Position numbers and translations under genes: made by a program
The notes under the pieces: model-generated
Database searches by the model: none
What the model was told of the DNA's origin: nothing
What the model saw: the letters and a program-made list of their open reading frames with translations, nothing else
Assembly (NCBI RefSeq): GCF_003122205.1
Contig: NZ_QEYE01000006.1
Coordinates: forward strand, 62,001 to 126,000
Direction of reading: 5' to 3'
Length of the DNA: 64,000 nt
Origin: Maritimibacter sp. 55A14
GTDB lineage: Bacteria; Pseudomonadota; Alphaproteobacteria; Rhodobacterales; Rhodobacteraceae
Shown: one piece after another, positions 46,012-54,271 of the stretch
Numbering within the stretch: the first letter of the stretch is position 1
How the letters are laid out: every line of letters begins with the position of its first letter

Positions 46012-47226
46012 TCAGCCGGCGAGCGCCTGATTGAGGTTCTGATCCACCTTTTCCAGGAAGCCCATCGTGGTGAGCCATTTCTGGTCGGGGCCCACGAGCA
46101 GCGCCAGGTCCTTGGTCATGAAGCCGGACTCGACGGTCTCGACGACCACGCGCTCCAGCGTCTCGGCGAAATTGCGCAGCGCCTCGTTGCCGTCGAGCTT
46201 GGCGCGGTGCTTGAGCCCGCCGGTCCAGGCGTAGATCGAGGCGATGGAATTGGTCGAGGTCTCCTCGCCGCGCTGGTGCTGGCGGTAATGGCGGGTGACG
46301 GTGCCATGCGCCGCCTCGGCTTCGACGATCTTGCCATCGGGGGTCATGAGCTGGCTGGTCATCAGCCCGAGCGAGCCGAAGCCCTGCGCCACCGTGTCGG
46401 ACTGCACGTCGCCATCGTAGTTCTTGCAGGCCCAGACGAAGCCACCGTTCCACTTCATCGCGCAGGCCACCATGTCGTCGATCAGCCGATGCTCGTAGGT
46501 GATCCCCTTCTTCTTGAACTCCGCCTCGAATTCTTCCTCGTAGACCTTCTGGAACAGGTCCTTGAAACGCCCGTCATAGGCCTTGAGGATGGTGTTCTTG
46601 GTCGACAGGTAGACCGGCCAGCCCATGCTGAGGCCGTAGTTCATCGAGGCGCGCGCGAAGTCGATGATCGACTGGTCGAGATTGTACATGCCCATCGCGA
46701 CGCCCGCGGCGGGCGCGTCATAGACAACCTTCTCGATCACCTCGCCGTCGTCGCCCACGAATTTCATCGTAAGCTGTCCCTTGCCGGGGAAGCGGAAATC
46801 CGTCGCCCGGTACTGATCGCCGAAGGCGTGACGACCGATCACGATGGGCTGGGTCCAGCCCGGCACCAGCCGGGGCACATTCTGGCAGATGATCGGCGCG
46901 CGGAACACGACGCCCCCCAGGATGTTGCGGATCGTGCCGTTGGGGCTGCGCCACATCTTCTTGAGGCCGAACTCCTCCACCCGCTGTTCGTCGGGCGTGA
47001 TCGTCGCGCATTTCACGCCGACGCCCACTTCCTTGATCTTCTCGGCGGCATCCACGGTGATCTGGTCGTCTGTGCGGTCGCGCTCCTCGATGCCCAGATC
47101 GTAGTAGAGCAGATCCACGTCCAGATAGGGCAGGATCAGCTTCTTCTTTATGAAGTCCCAGATGATGCGGGTCATCTCGTCGCCGTCGAGTTCGACGACC
47201 GGATTGTCGACTTTGATCTTGGTCAT
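46012..47226 (-). CDS. icd: Isocitrate dehydrogenase (NADP+)
   Basis: A 404-residue homodimeric, eukaryote-like NADP-IDH of the TCA cycle. ATG 47224-47226 begins [23 protein letters not shown]. It has the substrate-loop RSPNGTIRN(I), metal-site [30 protein letters not shown] and cofactor part [12 protein letters not shown], where His and Arg favour NADP. Full length. Its own transcription unit. Confidence 0.97.
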   Translation of the reverse strand: MTKIKVDNPVVELDGDEMTRIIWDFIKKKLILPYLDVDLLYYDLGIEERDRTDDQITVDAAEKIKEVGVGVKCATITPDEQRVEEFGLKKMWRSPNGTIRNILGGVVFRAPIICQNVPRLVPGWTQPIVIGRHAFGDQYRATDFRFPGKGQLTMKFVGDDGEVIEKVVYDAPAAGVAMGMYNLDQSIIDFARASMNYGLSMGWPVYLSTKNTILKAYDGRFKDLFQKVYEEEFEAEFKKKGITYEHRLIDDMVACAMKWNGGFVWACKNYDGDVQSDTVAQGFGSLGLMTSQLMTPDGKIVEAEAAHGTVTRHYRQHQRGEETSTNSIASIYAWTGGLKHRAKLDGNEALRNFAETLERVVVETVESGFMTKDLALLVGPDQKWLTTMGFLEKVDQNLNQALAG

Positions 47227-47325
47227 GCGCGTGCCTCTTGTGTCAGGTCGTGAATCGGATGGCTGCTCTATAGCGTGAAAGGTCACGGCTGGAAAGATGG
47301 TATGCGACTGTATACTGAATTGGCG

Positions 47326-48057
47326 TCATCCCGCCACCAGCGCCCCGACCATATAGGCGACGATGGCCGATGCGCCGCCGACCAGCACCGTCTCGCCGAC
47401 GCAGCGCCGCAGCCGCTCGGCGGTGGCGAACCAGCGCAGGAGCCCCAGCGCCATAAGCGCCAGCACCGTGGCCCCCACCGACAGGCCGAAGCGCGCGGCG
47501 TCGGGGGCGTGCAGCAAGTAGGGCAGGAGAGGGATCGTCCCGAAGGCCACGAAGGACAGGAAGGTGGTCAGGCCGTTCGCTGCCGGGTTGTCCTCGCGCG
47601 GGTCGGGCATGCCGAACTCGTAGCTCATCATCAGATCGGCGGTCAGCTCTGGATAGCGGATCAGGCGCGCGGCGACCTCTTCCGCGTCCCATGTGCCCAT
47701 GCCGCGGTCGCGCAGGATCGCGTGCAACTCGCGCCGTTCGCCCTCGGGGTCGGCGGACAACTCGGCGATCTCCTCGGCATGTTTGCGCATGTAGAGATCG
47801 CGCTGCGAGCGCCCCGACAGGAACTCTCCCATTCCCATTGAGAGCGCATCGGCAAAGAGATTGGCCAACCCGAAGACCAGTACGGCCAACGCGCCGATCT
47901 GAGCCGCGCCCTCCATCGAGGCGCCGGTGAAGCCCGCGACGATGGCAAAAGTCGTGACGATCCCGTCATTGCCGCCATAGACGATGGGTTTGAGGTATTC
48001 CTGCACCCGGCCCATGTTGTGCGCGTCGCGCCGGTGCGCGGCCCAGTCGATGCCCAA
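47326..48057 (-). CDS. VIT1/CCC1 family Fe2+/Mn2+ transporter
   Basis: A 243-residue membrane protein of the VIT1/CCC1 family, iron or manganese exporters. The first helix motif VYGGNDGIVTTFAIVAGFTGA and GLANLFADALSMGMGEFLSGRSQRDLY are diagnostic. A cytoplasmic acidic metal-binding part (HAEEIAELSADPEGERRELHAIL...) follows, then three more helices. TTG 48057 is the start because GGAGGGGAG precedes it. It is divergent from oxyR with 139 bp between, suggesting joint control in iron/peroxide defence. Confidence 0.9.
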   Translation of the reverse strand: MGIDWAAHRRDAHNMGRVQEYLKPIVYGGNDGIVTTFAIVAGFTGASMEGAAQIGALAVLVFGLANLFADALSMGMGEFLSGRSQRDLYMRKHAEEIAELSADPEGERRELHAILRDRGMGTWDAEEVAARLIRYPELTADLMMSYEFGMPDPREDNPAANGLTTFLSFVAFGTIPLLPYLLHAPDAARFGLSVGATVLALMALGLLRWFATAERLRRCVGETVLVGGASAIVAYMVGALVAG

Positions 48058-48122
48058 GGCGTCTCTCCCCTCCGGTTGCGTGTCGCGTCAGGATAACCGC
48101 GATGGCGGCCGCGCACATTGAC

Positions 48123-48136
48123 CTTTCTCAAGAAAG
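48123..48136. promoter_or_regulatory. Perfect 14-bp palindrome between VIT1 and oxyR genes
   Basis: CTTTCTCAAGAAAG is a perfect inverted repeat (6-bp arms, 2-bp centre). It overlaps TTGACC (48118-48123), which looks like a -35 element in plus orientation. It is a candidate operator for one or both divergent genes. Confidence 0.4.
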
Positions 48137-48183
48137 TGGCGGGCAAGGGGGATAATGGGAATTTTCATACCGGCCGGCTTGCG

Positions 48184-48198
48184 ATAGATTTCGCCTAT
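48184..48198. promoter_or_regulatory. OxyR-type half operator at the oxyR start
   Basis: ATAG-ATTTCGC-CTAT has the ATAG-N7-CTAT form of one OxyR motif and its last two bases overlap the start codon (48197). The second motif expected 7 bp upstream is not clear. It could serve autorepression. Confidence 0.45.
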
Positions 48199-49135
48199 GA
48201 CCGTGACCCTTCGCCAACTGCGATACTTCATCGCCCTCGCCGAGACCGGCCATTTCGGCCGCGCAGCGGGGTTGGTGCATGTCAGCCAGCCCGCGTTGTC
48301 AGTGCAGATCCGCGAATTGGAGGCGACGCTCGACGCGCAACTCGTCGATCGCCAGCCGCGCGGCGTGGTGCTGACGCCCACCGGGCATGAGGTGCTGCGC
48401 CATGCCCGCGCGATGATGGACAACCTGCGCACGCTGGAACAGGCGGCGCGCTGGCGGCGGGGTCTGGCGGGCCAGTTGACGCTGGGCGTGATCCCCACGG
48501 TCGCGCCCTATCTTCTGCCGGTGGCGCTGCCGCTCCTGCGGGCCGAGAACGTGATGCTGGATCTTCGGGTGCGCGAGGCGCAGACCGAGGCGCTGATCGC
48601 TGATCTGATGGCCGGGCGCCTGGACGCGGCGGTGATCGCCTTGCCGTCCGGACAAGGGGGGCTGGTAGAAACGGAATTGTTCGAGGATCGTTTCCTGCTG
48701 GCCGGCTCGCAGTCCCAGATCGCCGCGCTGCGCGAGACCGGCGACAGGTTGCGCCCGCGGGAGATCAAGCCGGACCGGTTGCTGCTGCTCGACGAGGGGC
48801 ATTGCCTGGCCGATCAGGCACTCGAGGTCTGCGGGCTGGACCGCCCGGCGACGCGGGTGGATCTGGGAGCCTCGTCGCTGGCCACGCTGGCGCGGCTGGT
48901 GTCCGAGGGGTTCGGTCTGACCTTCCTGCCGGAGATCGCGCTGCGCGCGGAAACCGCGGGCACGGACGGGCTGGCGCTCATGCGCTTCGCCGAACCGCAG
49001 CCGGGACGCAGGATCGGCCTGGTGCGCAGGGGCGCATCGCAGCCCGAACCGTGGTTCGAGGAATTGGCCGGTCTCCTGCGTGATGCGGGCGAACGGCTGC
49101 TTTCGCAGGTCTCACAGCAGTGTGGCGCCGCCTGA
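48197..49135 (+). CDS. oxyR: Hydrogen peroxide-sensing LysR regulator OxyR
   Basis: A 312-residue LysR-type regulator. The N-terminal HTH is RQLRYFIALAETGHFGRAAGLVHVSQPALSVQIRELE. The effector domain carries the OxyR redox pair Cys203 and Cys212 in LDEGHCLADQALEVCGLD, matching E. coli Cys199/Cys208 spacing. It should form a disulfide with peroxide and switch defence genes. It faces the VIT1-type gene across a 139-bp gap; no katG or ahp gene is in view. Confidence 0.92.
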   Translation: MTVTLRQLRYFIALAETGHFGRAAGLVHVSQPALSVQIRELEATLDAQLVDRQPRGVVLTPTGHEVLRHARAMMDNLRTLEQAARWRRGLAGQLTLGVIPTVAPYLLPVALPLLRAENVMLDLRVREAQTEALIADLMAGRLDAAVIALPSGQGGLVETELFEDRFLLAGSQSQIAALRETGDRLRPREIKPDRLLLLDEGHCLADQALEVCGLDRPATRVDLGASSLATLARLVSEGFGLTFLPEIALRAETAGTDGLALMRFAEPQPGRRIGLVRRGASQPEPWFEELAGLLRDAGERLLSQVSQQCGAA

Positions 49136-49144
49136 GCGCGGCGG

Positions 49145-49321
49145 CTAGTTTGCCGCCGTCGCCATGTTCGACGCGATATTGGCCGCGAGCGACTCGGTGG
49201 GTTCCGTAAGCGCCGTACCGACAATGAGGCCGAGCACCGCCACACCGGCTGTGAGAACGACCCAGTCAACGGTCACGGCCCCCGATTCCTCCTGAAGAAA
49301 TTTTTCAAATGTAAGCCGCAT
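49145..49321 (-). CDS. Flp/Fap-type pilin-like protein (58 aa)
   Basis: A short gene: ATG 49319-49321 to TAG 49145, preceded by AAAGGGAAAGGG. The product begins MRLTFEKFLQEESGAVTVDW and continues VVLTAGVAVLGLIVGTAL. The prepilin-like site EESG-AVTVDWVVLTAG followed by one hydrophobic helix is the design of Flp/TadE-type pilins, where cleavage follows the Gly, although Thr/Asp replace the usual E-Y. No tad/cpa genes are near, so it is an orphan. Its end faces the oxyR end 9 bp away. Confidence 0.72.
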   Translation of the reverse strand: MRLTFEKFLQEESGAVTVDWVVLTAGVAVLGLIVGTALTEPTESLAANIASNMATAAN

Positions 49322-49538
49322 GGCCTTGTCCCTTTCCCTTTGTCACACCGTGGTATCCAATCAGCAGTGCTTGATATGGTTATTCCACCCAACCGTGACG
49401 CGAAATCGTGGGAATTCAGGTCATTCTGTGGCTGCATACACCATAAACACGGCGTAAATGAGTCGCTGATCCACTAATCTTGGACAATCCCTGCCACGCG
49501 GCATAAATAGTGCGATGCGACCGACGAAAGGACGAGCA

Positions 49539-50498
49539 ATGGCCCCGCGCGATCTCAAGCTCCCCGAACAGCGCCATCCCGAGAAGGCGCACCGTCCGGA
49601 CAATGCCCAGCCGCGCAAGCCGGACTGGATTCGGGTGAAAGCCCCGACATCGGCGGGCTACAAGCAGACCCGCGACATCATGCGCGAGAACAAGCTGGTC
49701 ACGGTGTGCGAGGAGGCGGGCTGCCCCAATGTCGGTGAATGCTGGAGCGCCGGCCACGCCACGATGATGATCATGGGCGAGATCTGCACCCGCGGCTGCA
49801 CCTTCTGCAATATCGCGACGGGCCGGCCGGATACGCTCGACCTCTTCGAGCCGGGCCGGGTGGCCGATGCGGTGGCCAAGCTGGGGCTCAACCATGTGGT
49901 GATCACCTCGGTGGACCGGGACGATCTGGAAGACGGCGGGGCGGAGCATTTCGCCATGACGATCCGCGCGATCCGCAAACGCGCGCCGGAAACCACGATC
50001 GAGATCCTGACGCCGGATTTCCTGAAATGCGCGCCGGAGGTGCTGGAAACCGTCGTCGCGGCCCGGCCGGATGTCTTCAACCACAATCTGGAGACCGTGC
50101 CGGGCCTCTATCCCGAGGTGCGGCCGGGCGCGCGCTATTTCCATTCGCTGCGCCTCCTGCAACGGGTGAAGGAACTCGATCCATCGATGTTCACGAAATC
50201 CGGTATCATGGTGGGGCTGGGAGAGGACCGCGCGGCGGTCGGGCAAGTAATGGATGACATGCGCGCCGCGGATGTCGATTTCCTGACCATCGGGCAGTAT
50301 CTGCAACCCACGCCGAAGCATCACGCGGTGGACCGTTTCGTGACGCCCGAGGAATTCGCCGCCTATGAGAAATCCGCCTATGGCAAAGGCTTCCTGATGG
50401 TCTCTGCCACGCCGCTGACCCGGTCCTCCTATCACGCGGGCGAGGATTTCGCCCGGTTGCGCGCGGCGCGTATGAAGCGGTTGGGGCTCGAGGCATAG
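49539..50498 (+). CDS. lipA: Lipoyl synthase
   Basis: A 319-residue radical SAM enzyme inserting sulfur into octanoyl groups to make lipoate. It has the auxiliary cluster cysteines 57, 62, 68 ([12 protein letters not shown]) and the radical-SAM cysteines 83, 87, 90 (CTRGCTFC). ATG 49539 follows AAAGGACG and gives [16 protein letters not shown]; the longer start is not needed. Two 4Fe-4S clusters make it a client of the suf system in this window. The gap before it (49322-49538) holds its promoter and that of the pilin-like gene. Confidence 0.97.
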   Translation: MAPRDLKLPEQRHPEKAHRPDNAQPRKPDWIRVKAPTSAGYKQTRDIMRENKLVTVCEEAGCPNVGECWSAGHATMMIMGEICTRGCTFCNIATGRPDTLDLFEPGRVADAVAKLGLNHVVITSVDRDDLEDGGAEHFAMTIRAIRKRAPETTIEILTPDFLKCAPEVLETVVAARPDVFNHNLETVPGLYPEVRPGARYFHSLRLLQRVKELDPSMFTKSGIMVGLGEDRAAVGQVMDDMRAADVDFLTIGQYLQPTPKHHAVDRFVTPEEFAAYEKSAYGKGFLMVSATPLTRSSYHAGEDFARLRAARMKRLGLEA

Positions 50499-50511
50499 CG
50501 CCCCGCGTGCG

Positions 50512-51402
50512 TCACGGCCGGCCCGGTACCGCCTTCAGATAGGCCGCGATCGCGGCGCGATCCGCATCCGCCAGGCGCGAGAGCGCGGCGATCACCTCCA
50601 CCATCTCGCCGCCGGCGCTGTCGTATTCCGGCGTGAAGCCGGTCTTCAGGTAATAGGCAATGTCCTCCGCCGACCAGTCGAGCGCGCCGGGCGTGATGTT
50701 CGGAATGCGGCCCTCGCCATCGGGGTCGGGCGCGCCGGCCAGCCAGTTCTCGCGGTCGAGCCCGCCCAGCGGGCCGCGCGGGGTGTGGCATGCGCCGCAA
50801 TGGCCCAGCGCCTCGACCAGGTAGCGCCCGCGCCGGGTGGTCTCGTCCAGCCCGTTCTCAGGCACCACCCAGTCCGCGCGCAGGTGGAGCCGTTTCCAGA
50901 GGCCCAGCATGGGCCGCAGGCTGTAGGGGAAGCGGATCTCGTGCGGCGTGTTCGGTGTGGCTGCGGCGGGCAGCGTGTCGAGATAGGCTTTCAGATCGGC
51001 GATGTCGCGGGCCGAGGCATGTCGGTAGCTGGTATAGGGGAAGGCGGGATAATAATGCCGGCCATCGGGCGAGACCCCGTCGCGCATCGCACGCAGCAGG
51101 TCGCGCGCGCTCCAGCCGCCGATCCCGTGTTCGGGGTCGGGGGAGATGTTGGGCGCCACGAATATGCCGTAGGGCGACGCCAGGCGCCGCCCGCCCGCCA
51201 GAACCAGCCGCGCCGCACCCTCGGCCCCCGGTTCGGCGTGGCAGCCCGCGCAGCCGCCCGCATCGAAGACGGCCTTGCCCGCCGCCGGATCGCCCGCGCG
51301 CCTGTCCAGAACGTTCGTCCCGGCGGGCAGGGGGCGCGTCAGGACCCAGCAAACGGTGAGCGTGGCGGCGAGGGCGGCGAGGAGGGCGGTCCGGTATCGC
51401 AT
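50512..51402 (-). CDS. Dihaem c-type cytochrome
   Basis: A 296-residue periplasmic or membrane-anchored electron carrier. An N-terminal hydrophobic segment (LLAALAATLTVCWVLT) is followed by two cytochrome c domains with haem sites CAGCH (Cys51, Cys54, His55) and CGACH (Cys202, Cys205, His206). Regions such as FVAPNISPDPEHGIGGWS and RIPNITPGALDWSAEDIAYYL resemble the cytochrome subunits of alcohol/aldehyde/sorbosone dehydrogenases, but no dehydrogenase gene is adjacent. It is 9 bp after the small membrane protein gene. Confidence 0.9.
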   Translation of the reverse strand: MRYRTALLAALAATLTVCWVLTRPLPAGTNVLDRRAGDPAAGKAVFDAGGCAGCHAEPGAEGAARLVLAGGRRLASPYGIFVAPNISPDPEHGIGGWSARDLLRAMRDGVSPDGRHYYPAFPYTSYRHASARDIADLKAYLDTLPAAATPNTPHEIRFPYSLRPMLGLWKRLHLRADWVVPENGLDETTRRGRYLVEALGHCGACHTPRGPLGGLDRENWLAGAPDPDGEGRIPNITPGALDWSAEDIAYYLKTGFTPEYDSAGGEMVEVIAALSRLADADRAAIAAYLKAVPGRP

Positions 51403-51411
51403 GGGGCTCGG

Positions 51412-51591
51412 TCAGGGGCGCGCGCCGCGCGCGCCGCCATTGGTGGTCAGCCAGTCGGGCCAGCCGATGAAATACTCGATCCCGCCCAAGAGCAGGCAAA
51501 GCGCGATGATCGAAAGGACGATCTTCACCCGGCGTTCCGAGGGCGGCCTGTGCGCCCATTTCGCCATCCTCAGCATCCAGCGGATATTCAT
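51412..51591 (-). CDS. Small membrane protein (59 aa)
   Basis: ATG 51589-51591 begins MNIRWMLRMAKWAHRPPSER. One hydrophobic helix (VKIVLSIIALCLLLGGIEYFIGW) and a short Gly/Arg tail follow. It is 10 bp after hpt and 9 bp before the cytochrome gene. The pattern (basic RMAKWA-RPPSE, helix, PDWLT) looks like a conserved Rhodobacterales small protein of unknown function. Confidence 0.7.
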   Translation of the reverse strand: MNIRWMLRMAKWAHRPPSERRVKIVLSIIALCLLLGGIEYFIGWPDWLTTNGGARGARP

Positions 51592-51601
51592 CGCCCCCAC
51601 A

Positions 51602-52141
51602 TCAGCCCGTGAACCGGACCCTGCCGATGAAGGGCAGGTTGCGGTTGCGCTGCGCATAGTCGATCCCGTAGCCGACCACGAACTCGTCGGGGATCTCGAA
51701 GCCGGTCCAGTCGGCCCGCACATCGACCTCGCGCCGTGAAGGCTTGTCGAGCAGCGCGCAGACCTTGAGCCGGGCGGGCCCGCGCGCGCGCAGCAGGGTC
51801 AGCACATGGGCGAGCGTGAAGCCGGTATCGACGATATCCTCCACCACCAGCACGTCGCGGCCCTCGATCTCGCCGCGCAGGTCCTTGAGGATACGCACCT
51901 CGCGGGAGCTTTCGATGCTGTCGCCATAGGAGGAGGCTTCGAGGAAATCCACCTCCACCGGCAGGTCCAACTCGCGCACCAGGTCGGCGATGAAGACGAA
52001 GGAGCCGCGCAGCAGCCCCACGACCACCAGCTTGTCGGTGCCGGCGAAACAGTCGTGGATCTCGCGCGCCAGCGCCTCGACGCGGGCGGCGATGGACTTG
52101 GCCGAAATCATCTCGTCAATCAGATAGGCGCCATCCGGCAT
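51602..52141 (-). CDS. hpt: Hypoxanthine phosphoribosyltransferase
   Basis: A 179-residue purine-salvage enzyme making IMP (and GMP) from the base and PRPP. It shows [21 protein letters not shown], the PRPP motif [13 protein letters not shown], and the base-contact end part [22 protein letters not shown]. Full length. First gene of the hpt-small membrane protein-cytochrome set on the minus strand. Confidence 0.95.
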   Translation of the reverse strand: MPDGAYLIDEMISAKSIAARVEALAREIHDCFAGTDKLVVVGLLRGSFVFIADLVRELDLPVEVDFLEASSYGDSIESSREVRILKDLRGEIEGRDVLVVEDIVDTGFTLAHVLTLLRARGPARLKVCALLDKPSRREVDVRADWTGFEIPDEFVVGYGIDYAQRNRNLPFIGRVRFTG

Positions 52142-52217
52142 GGCCTTCCCCCTTGCATTCCGCGGCGCATCCTAGGACAAAGACCGCCGCATTTGTAAGG
52201 GGCAAAGGGCGGGGCGC

Positions 52218-52676
52218 ATGCCGACACATGGCGAAAAACGCAAGCTGCCGTATTCCGCGCAGCAGATGTACGACCTTGTCGCGGATGTCGGCCGTTATTC
52301 CGAGTTCCTGCCCTGGTGCGCCGCCGCGCGCATCCGCGGCCGCCGCCCCTTCGAGGAGGGCGAGATCCTGGATGCCGACCTGGTGATCTCCTTCAAGGTC
52401 TTCCGCGAACGCTTCGGCAGCCGCGTCACGCTGCGCCCCGCGCGCACGATGATCGACGTGGAATACCTGGACGGGCCGTTCCGGTATCTCAACAACCACT
52501 GGCATTTCACCGACCGGCCCGAGGGCGGTTGCGAGGTGGATTTCTTCGTCGACTTCGAATTCCGCTCGCGCACGCTTCAGGCGCTGATCGGCGTGGTCTT
52601 CAACGAGGCGATGCAGCGCATCGTGGCCGCCTTCGAGAAACGCGCCGAGGCGCTCTATGGCCGCCCCTCGGAGTGA
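52218..52676 (+). CDS. RatA/COQ10 family START-domain protein
   Basis: A 152-residue polyketide-cyclase/START-like protein. Marks are LPYSAQQMYDLVADVGRYSEFLPWCAAARI and VFNEAMQRIVAAFEKRAEALYG. Bacterial members are labelled type II toxin RatA, while the mitochondrial counterpart Coq10 binds ubiquinone. There is no RatB-like partner gene here, so a coenzyme Q role is more likely than a toxin role. ATG 52218 lies in the divergent gap with hpt. Confidence 0.87.
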   Translation: MPTHGEKRKLPYSAQQMYDLVADVGRYSEFLPWCAAARIRGRRPFEEGEILDADLVISFKVFRERFGSRVTLRPARTMIDVEYLDGPFRYLNNHWHFTDRPEGGCEVDFFVDFEFRSRTLQALIGVVFNEAMQRIVAAFEKRAEALYGRPSE

Positions 52677-52700
52677 CATCAGGGCGGATACCGCTTTTTC

Positions 52701-52723
52701 CATTTGAACAAGCGTTCCGAATC
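52701..52723. promoter_or_regulatory. Candidate TetR operator upstream of the regulator gene
   Basis: The stretch with TTTGAAC and CGTTCCGAATC lies 15 bp before the TetR-type gene. It matches, at 17 of 23 positions, the reverse complement of 53309-53331 in front of the next gene. A shared site at both promoters fits an autoregulated local repressor. Confidence 0.45.
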
Positions 52724-52737
52724 TGTATTCTTCCGCC

Positions 52738-53295
52738 ATGCCTTGGGAAAAGACATATGATGACCGGGACGTCGTGGAGCGCGCCATGCGGGCCTTCTGG
52801 GCGCAGGGCTATGGCGGCACGTCTGTCGCGGATCTGGTCGCCGCGACGGGGATCAACCGCGGCAGCCTCTACAGCGGCTTCACCGACAAGCGCACGCTCT
52901 TCCTGACCGCGCTGCGCCATTACGACCGGGTCCAGCGTGAGGAGTTTCTGGCGCGTCTCGCGCGCGAGAACCCGCCGCGCGAGGCGATCCTCGCGGCCTT
53001 CGCCGCCGCCGCGCGCAGCCCCGACGACACGCCGCCGGGATGCCTGCTGGTCAACACCGCGCTGGAGGTCTCGCCACATGACGCGGAGGTGCGCGCCGTG
53101 GTCAACGAGGCGCTGGCCGGGGTCGAGGGGTTCTTCGCCGACCGACTGGAGGCACTGGAAACCGGCACCGGAACGCGCGCCACGGTGCAGGCACTTCTGG
53201 GTCTTTTTCTGGGGCTTCGGGTTCTCACCCGCGCGGGCGCGCCGCAATCGACGCGGGAGGCCGTCTCGGCCCAGGTGGCGGAAATGCTTGGGTAA
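52738..53295 (+). CDS. TetR/AcrR family regulator (local repressor of the CMD-family gene)
   Basis: A 185-residue TetR-family protein. The HTH is TSVADLVAATGINRGSLYSGFTDKRTLFL; the C-terminal part (PPGCLLVNTALEVSPHDAEV) carries the GCL-VNTA motif of the TetR_C_16/ComR-like group, in which the cysteine may sense reactive compounds. It precedes a carboxymuconolactone-decarboxylase-family gene by 58 bp, with matching operator-like sequences before both. Probably a stress-responsive repressor of that gene. Confidence 0.88.
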   Translation: MPWEKTYDDRDVVERAMRAFWAQGYGGTSVADLVAATGINRGSLYSGFTDKRTLFLTALRHYDRVQREEFLARLARENPPREAILAAFAAAARSPDDTPPGCLLVNTALEVSPHDAEVRAVVNEALAGVEGFFADRLEALETGTGTRATVQALLGLFLGLRVLTRAGAPQSTREAVSAQVAEMLG

Positions 53296-53308
53296 AAAAA
53301 ATTTCACT

Positions 53309-53331
53309 GATTTGGAACGAACGGTCAAACG
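53309..53331. promoter_or_regulatory. Candidate TetR operator upstream of the CMD-family gene
   Basis: GATTTGGAACGAACGG followed by TCAAACG is, in reverse complement, 17/23 identical to the element at 52701-52723. It starts 13 bp after the TetR stop and ends 22 bp before the next start. Confidence 0.45.
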
Positions 53332-53353
53332 CAAGCAAAAGGGAGATAGACAG

Positions 53354-53923
53354 ATGACGGTATCCTATGTGGAACGCGACCAGGCAGGTCCGAAGACGCT
53401 GCAATTCTACGATGCGGCCGAGGAGCGCTTTCAGGCGCTGCTCAACATCTTCAAGGTCTTCGGCCACCAGCCCGAATACGGGCGGGTCTTCACCGACACG
53501 ATCATGGCGATCCTCAAGGACGGGGTGATCGACTGGAACACCAAGGAGCTGCTGATCCTCAAGGCTACGCAAGGCAACGACTGCCAGTATTGCGTGGTGC
53601 AGTACGAACGGCTCTGCGACATGCTGGGCATCCCGGCCGAGAAGATTGCCGATCTCGACGGCACGAAGTACCGCGACAGCCCGCATTTCACCGAAGGCGA
53701 GAAGGCGCTGCTGGATTTCTGTGTGCAGATCGGGGAGGACGCGAACCGTGTCTCCAAAACGCTCTGGGACCGGCTCCACGCCCATTGGACCGATGCCGAG
53801 ATCGTCGATGCTGCCTTCGTCATCACCACCTATATCGCGGTGTCGAAATTCGGCGACGCGCTCGGCGTGGAACTGGAGCCGATGTTCGAAGGCGTGACCC
53901 CGCAACTGACCATCAAGCACTGA
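53354..53923 (+). CDS. Carboxymuconolactone decarboxylase family protein (AhpD-like)
   Basis: A 189-residue all-helical CMD-family protein. The redox CXXC and partner residues are in KATQGNDCQYCVVQYERL, the form seen in AhpD-like peroxidases rather than in true decarboxylases. It likely handles peroxide or reactive electrophiles. ATG 53354 follows AAAGGGAGA. Its promoter region shares an operator-like sequence with the upstream TetR gene. A glutaredoxin gene follows 90 bp later. Confidence 0.88.
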   Translation: MTVSYVERDQAGPKTLQFYDAAEERFQALLNIFKVFGHQPEYGRVFTDTIMAILKDGVIDWNTKELLILKATQGNDCQYCVVQYERLCDMLGIPAEKIADLDGTKYRDSPHFTEGEKALLDFCVQIGEDANRVSKTLWDRLHAHWTDAEIVDAAFVITTYIAVSKFGDALGVELEPMFEGVTPQLTIKH

Positions 53924-53960
53924 AGACCGGCCGGACCACACCACTCACGGAAAGCCGGTG

Positions 53961-53996
53961 CCGGGCCGGGATGCGCGCAGGCTGATCCCGGCCCGG
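53961..53996 (+). repeat. Perfect 11-bp stem-loop just before the glutaredoxin ribosome site
   Basis: CCGGGCCGGGA pairs exactly with TCCCGGCCCGG around a 14-nt loop. No T-run follows; instead the glutaredoxin Shine-Dalgarno (AAAGGAGG) begins 4 nt later. It may be a partial terminator, an mRNA stability element or a translation control structure. Confidence 0.6.
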
Positions 53997-54013
53997 CGGA
54001 AAGGAGGAAGCCC

Positions 54014-54235
54014 ATGCAGATCGAGATTTTTACCGGTCCGGGCTGCGGATATTGCGAGCGCGCCAAGGCGCTGCTGACCCGCAGGGGCCTGGACTTCCGC
54101 GAACGCGACATGAGCGATCCGGCGGTGCGCGCCGAGTTCGCCGAGCGCCTGCCGCGGCAGAAGGCTATACCGCAGATATTCATCGACGGCGCCCATATCG
54201 GCGGCTTCGAGGATCTGGAGATACGCCTGGGCTAG
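54014..54235 (+). CDS. Glutaredoxin (Grx3-type, dithiol)
   Basis: A 73-residue glutaredoxin with the active site Cys11-Gly-Tyr-Cys14, the TVP-like cis-proline part (KAIPQIFIDG) and GG-ED (IGGFEDLEIRLG) that bind glutathione. It is slightly shorter than typical Grx3 (about 82-87) at the C-terminus. It reduces disulfides or deglutathionylates proteins. Excellent ribosome site (AAAGGAGG). It follows the AhpD-like gene, forming a small redox set. Confidence 0.93.
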   Translation: MQIEIFTGPGCGYCERAKALLTRRGLDFRERDMSDPAVRAEFAERLPRQKAIPQIFIDGAHIGGFEDLEIRLG

Positions 54236-54271
54236 GGGGCGCGGCGCGCAGAACACGCGCCGCTGCCCGGA

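Noticed and set aside
52218-52676. RatA toxin of a toxin-antitoxin pair
   Set aside because: No RatB-like gene is adjacent, and the START-domain protein is widespread and better linked to coenzyme Q.
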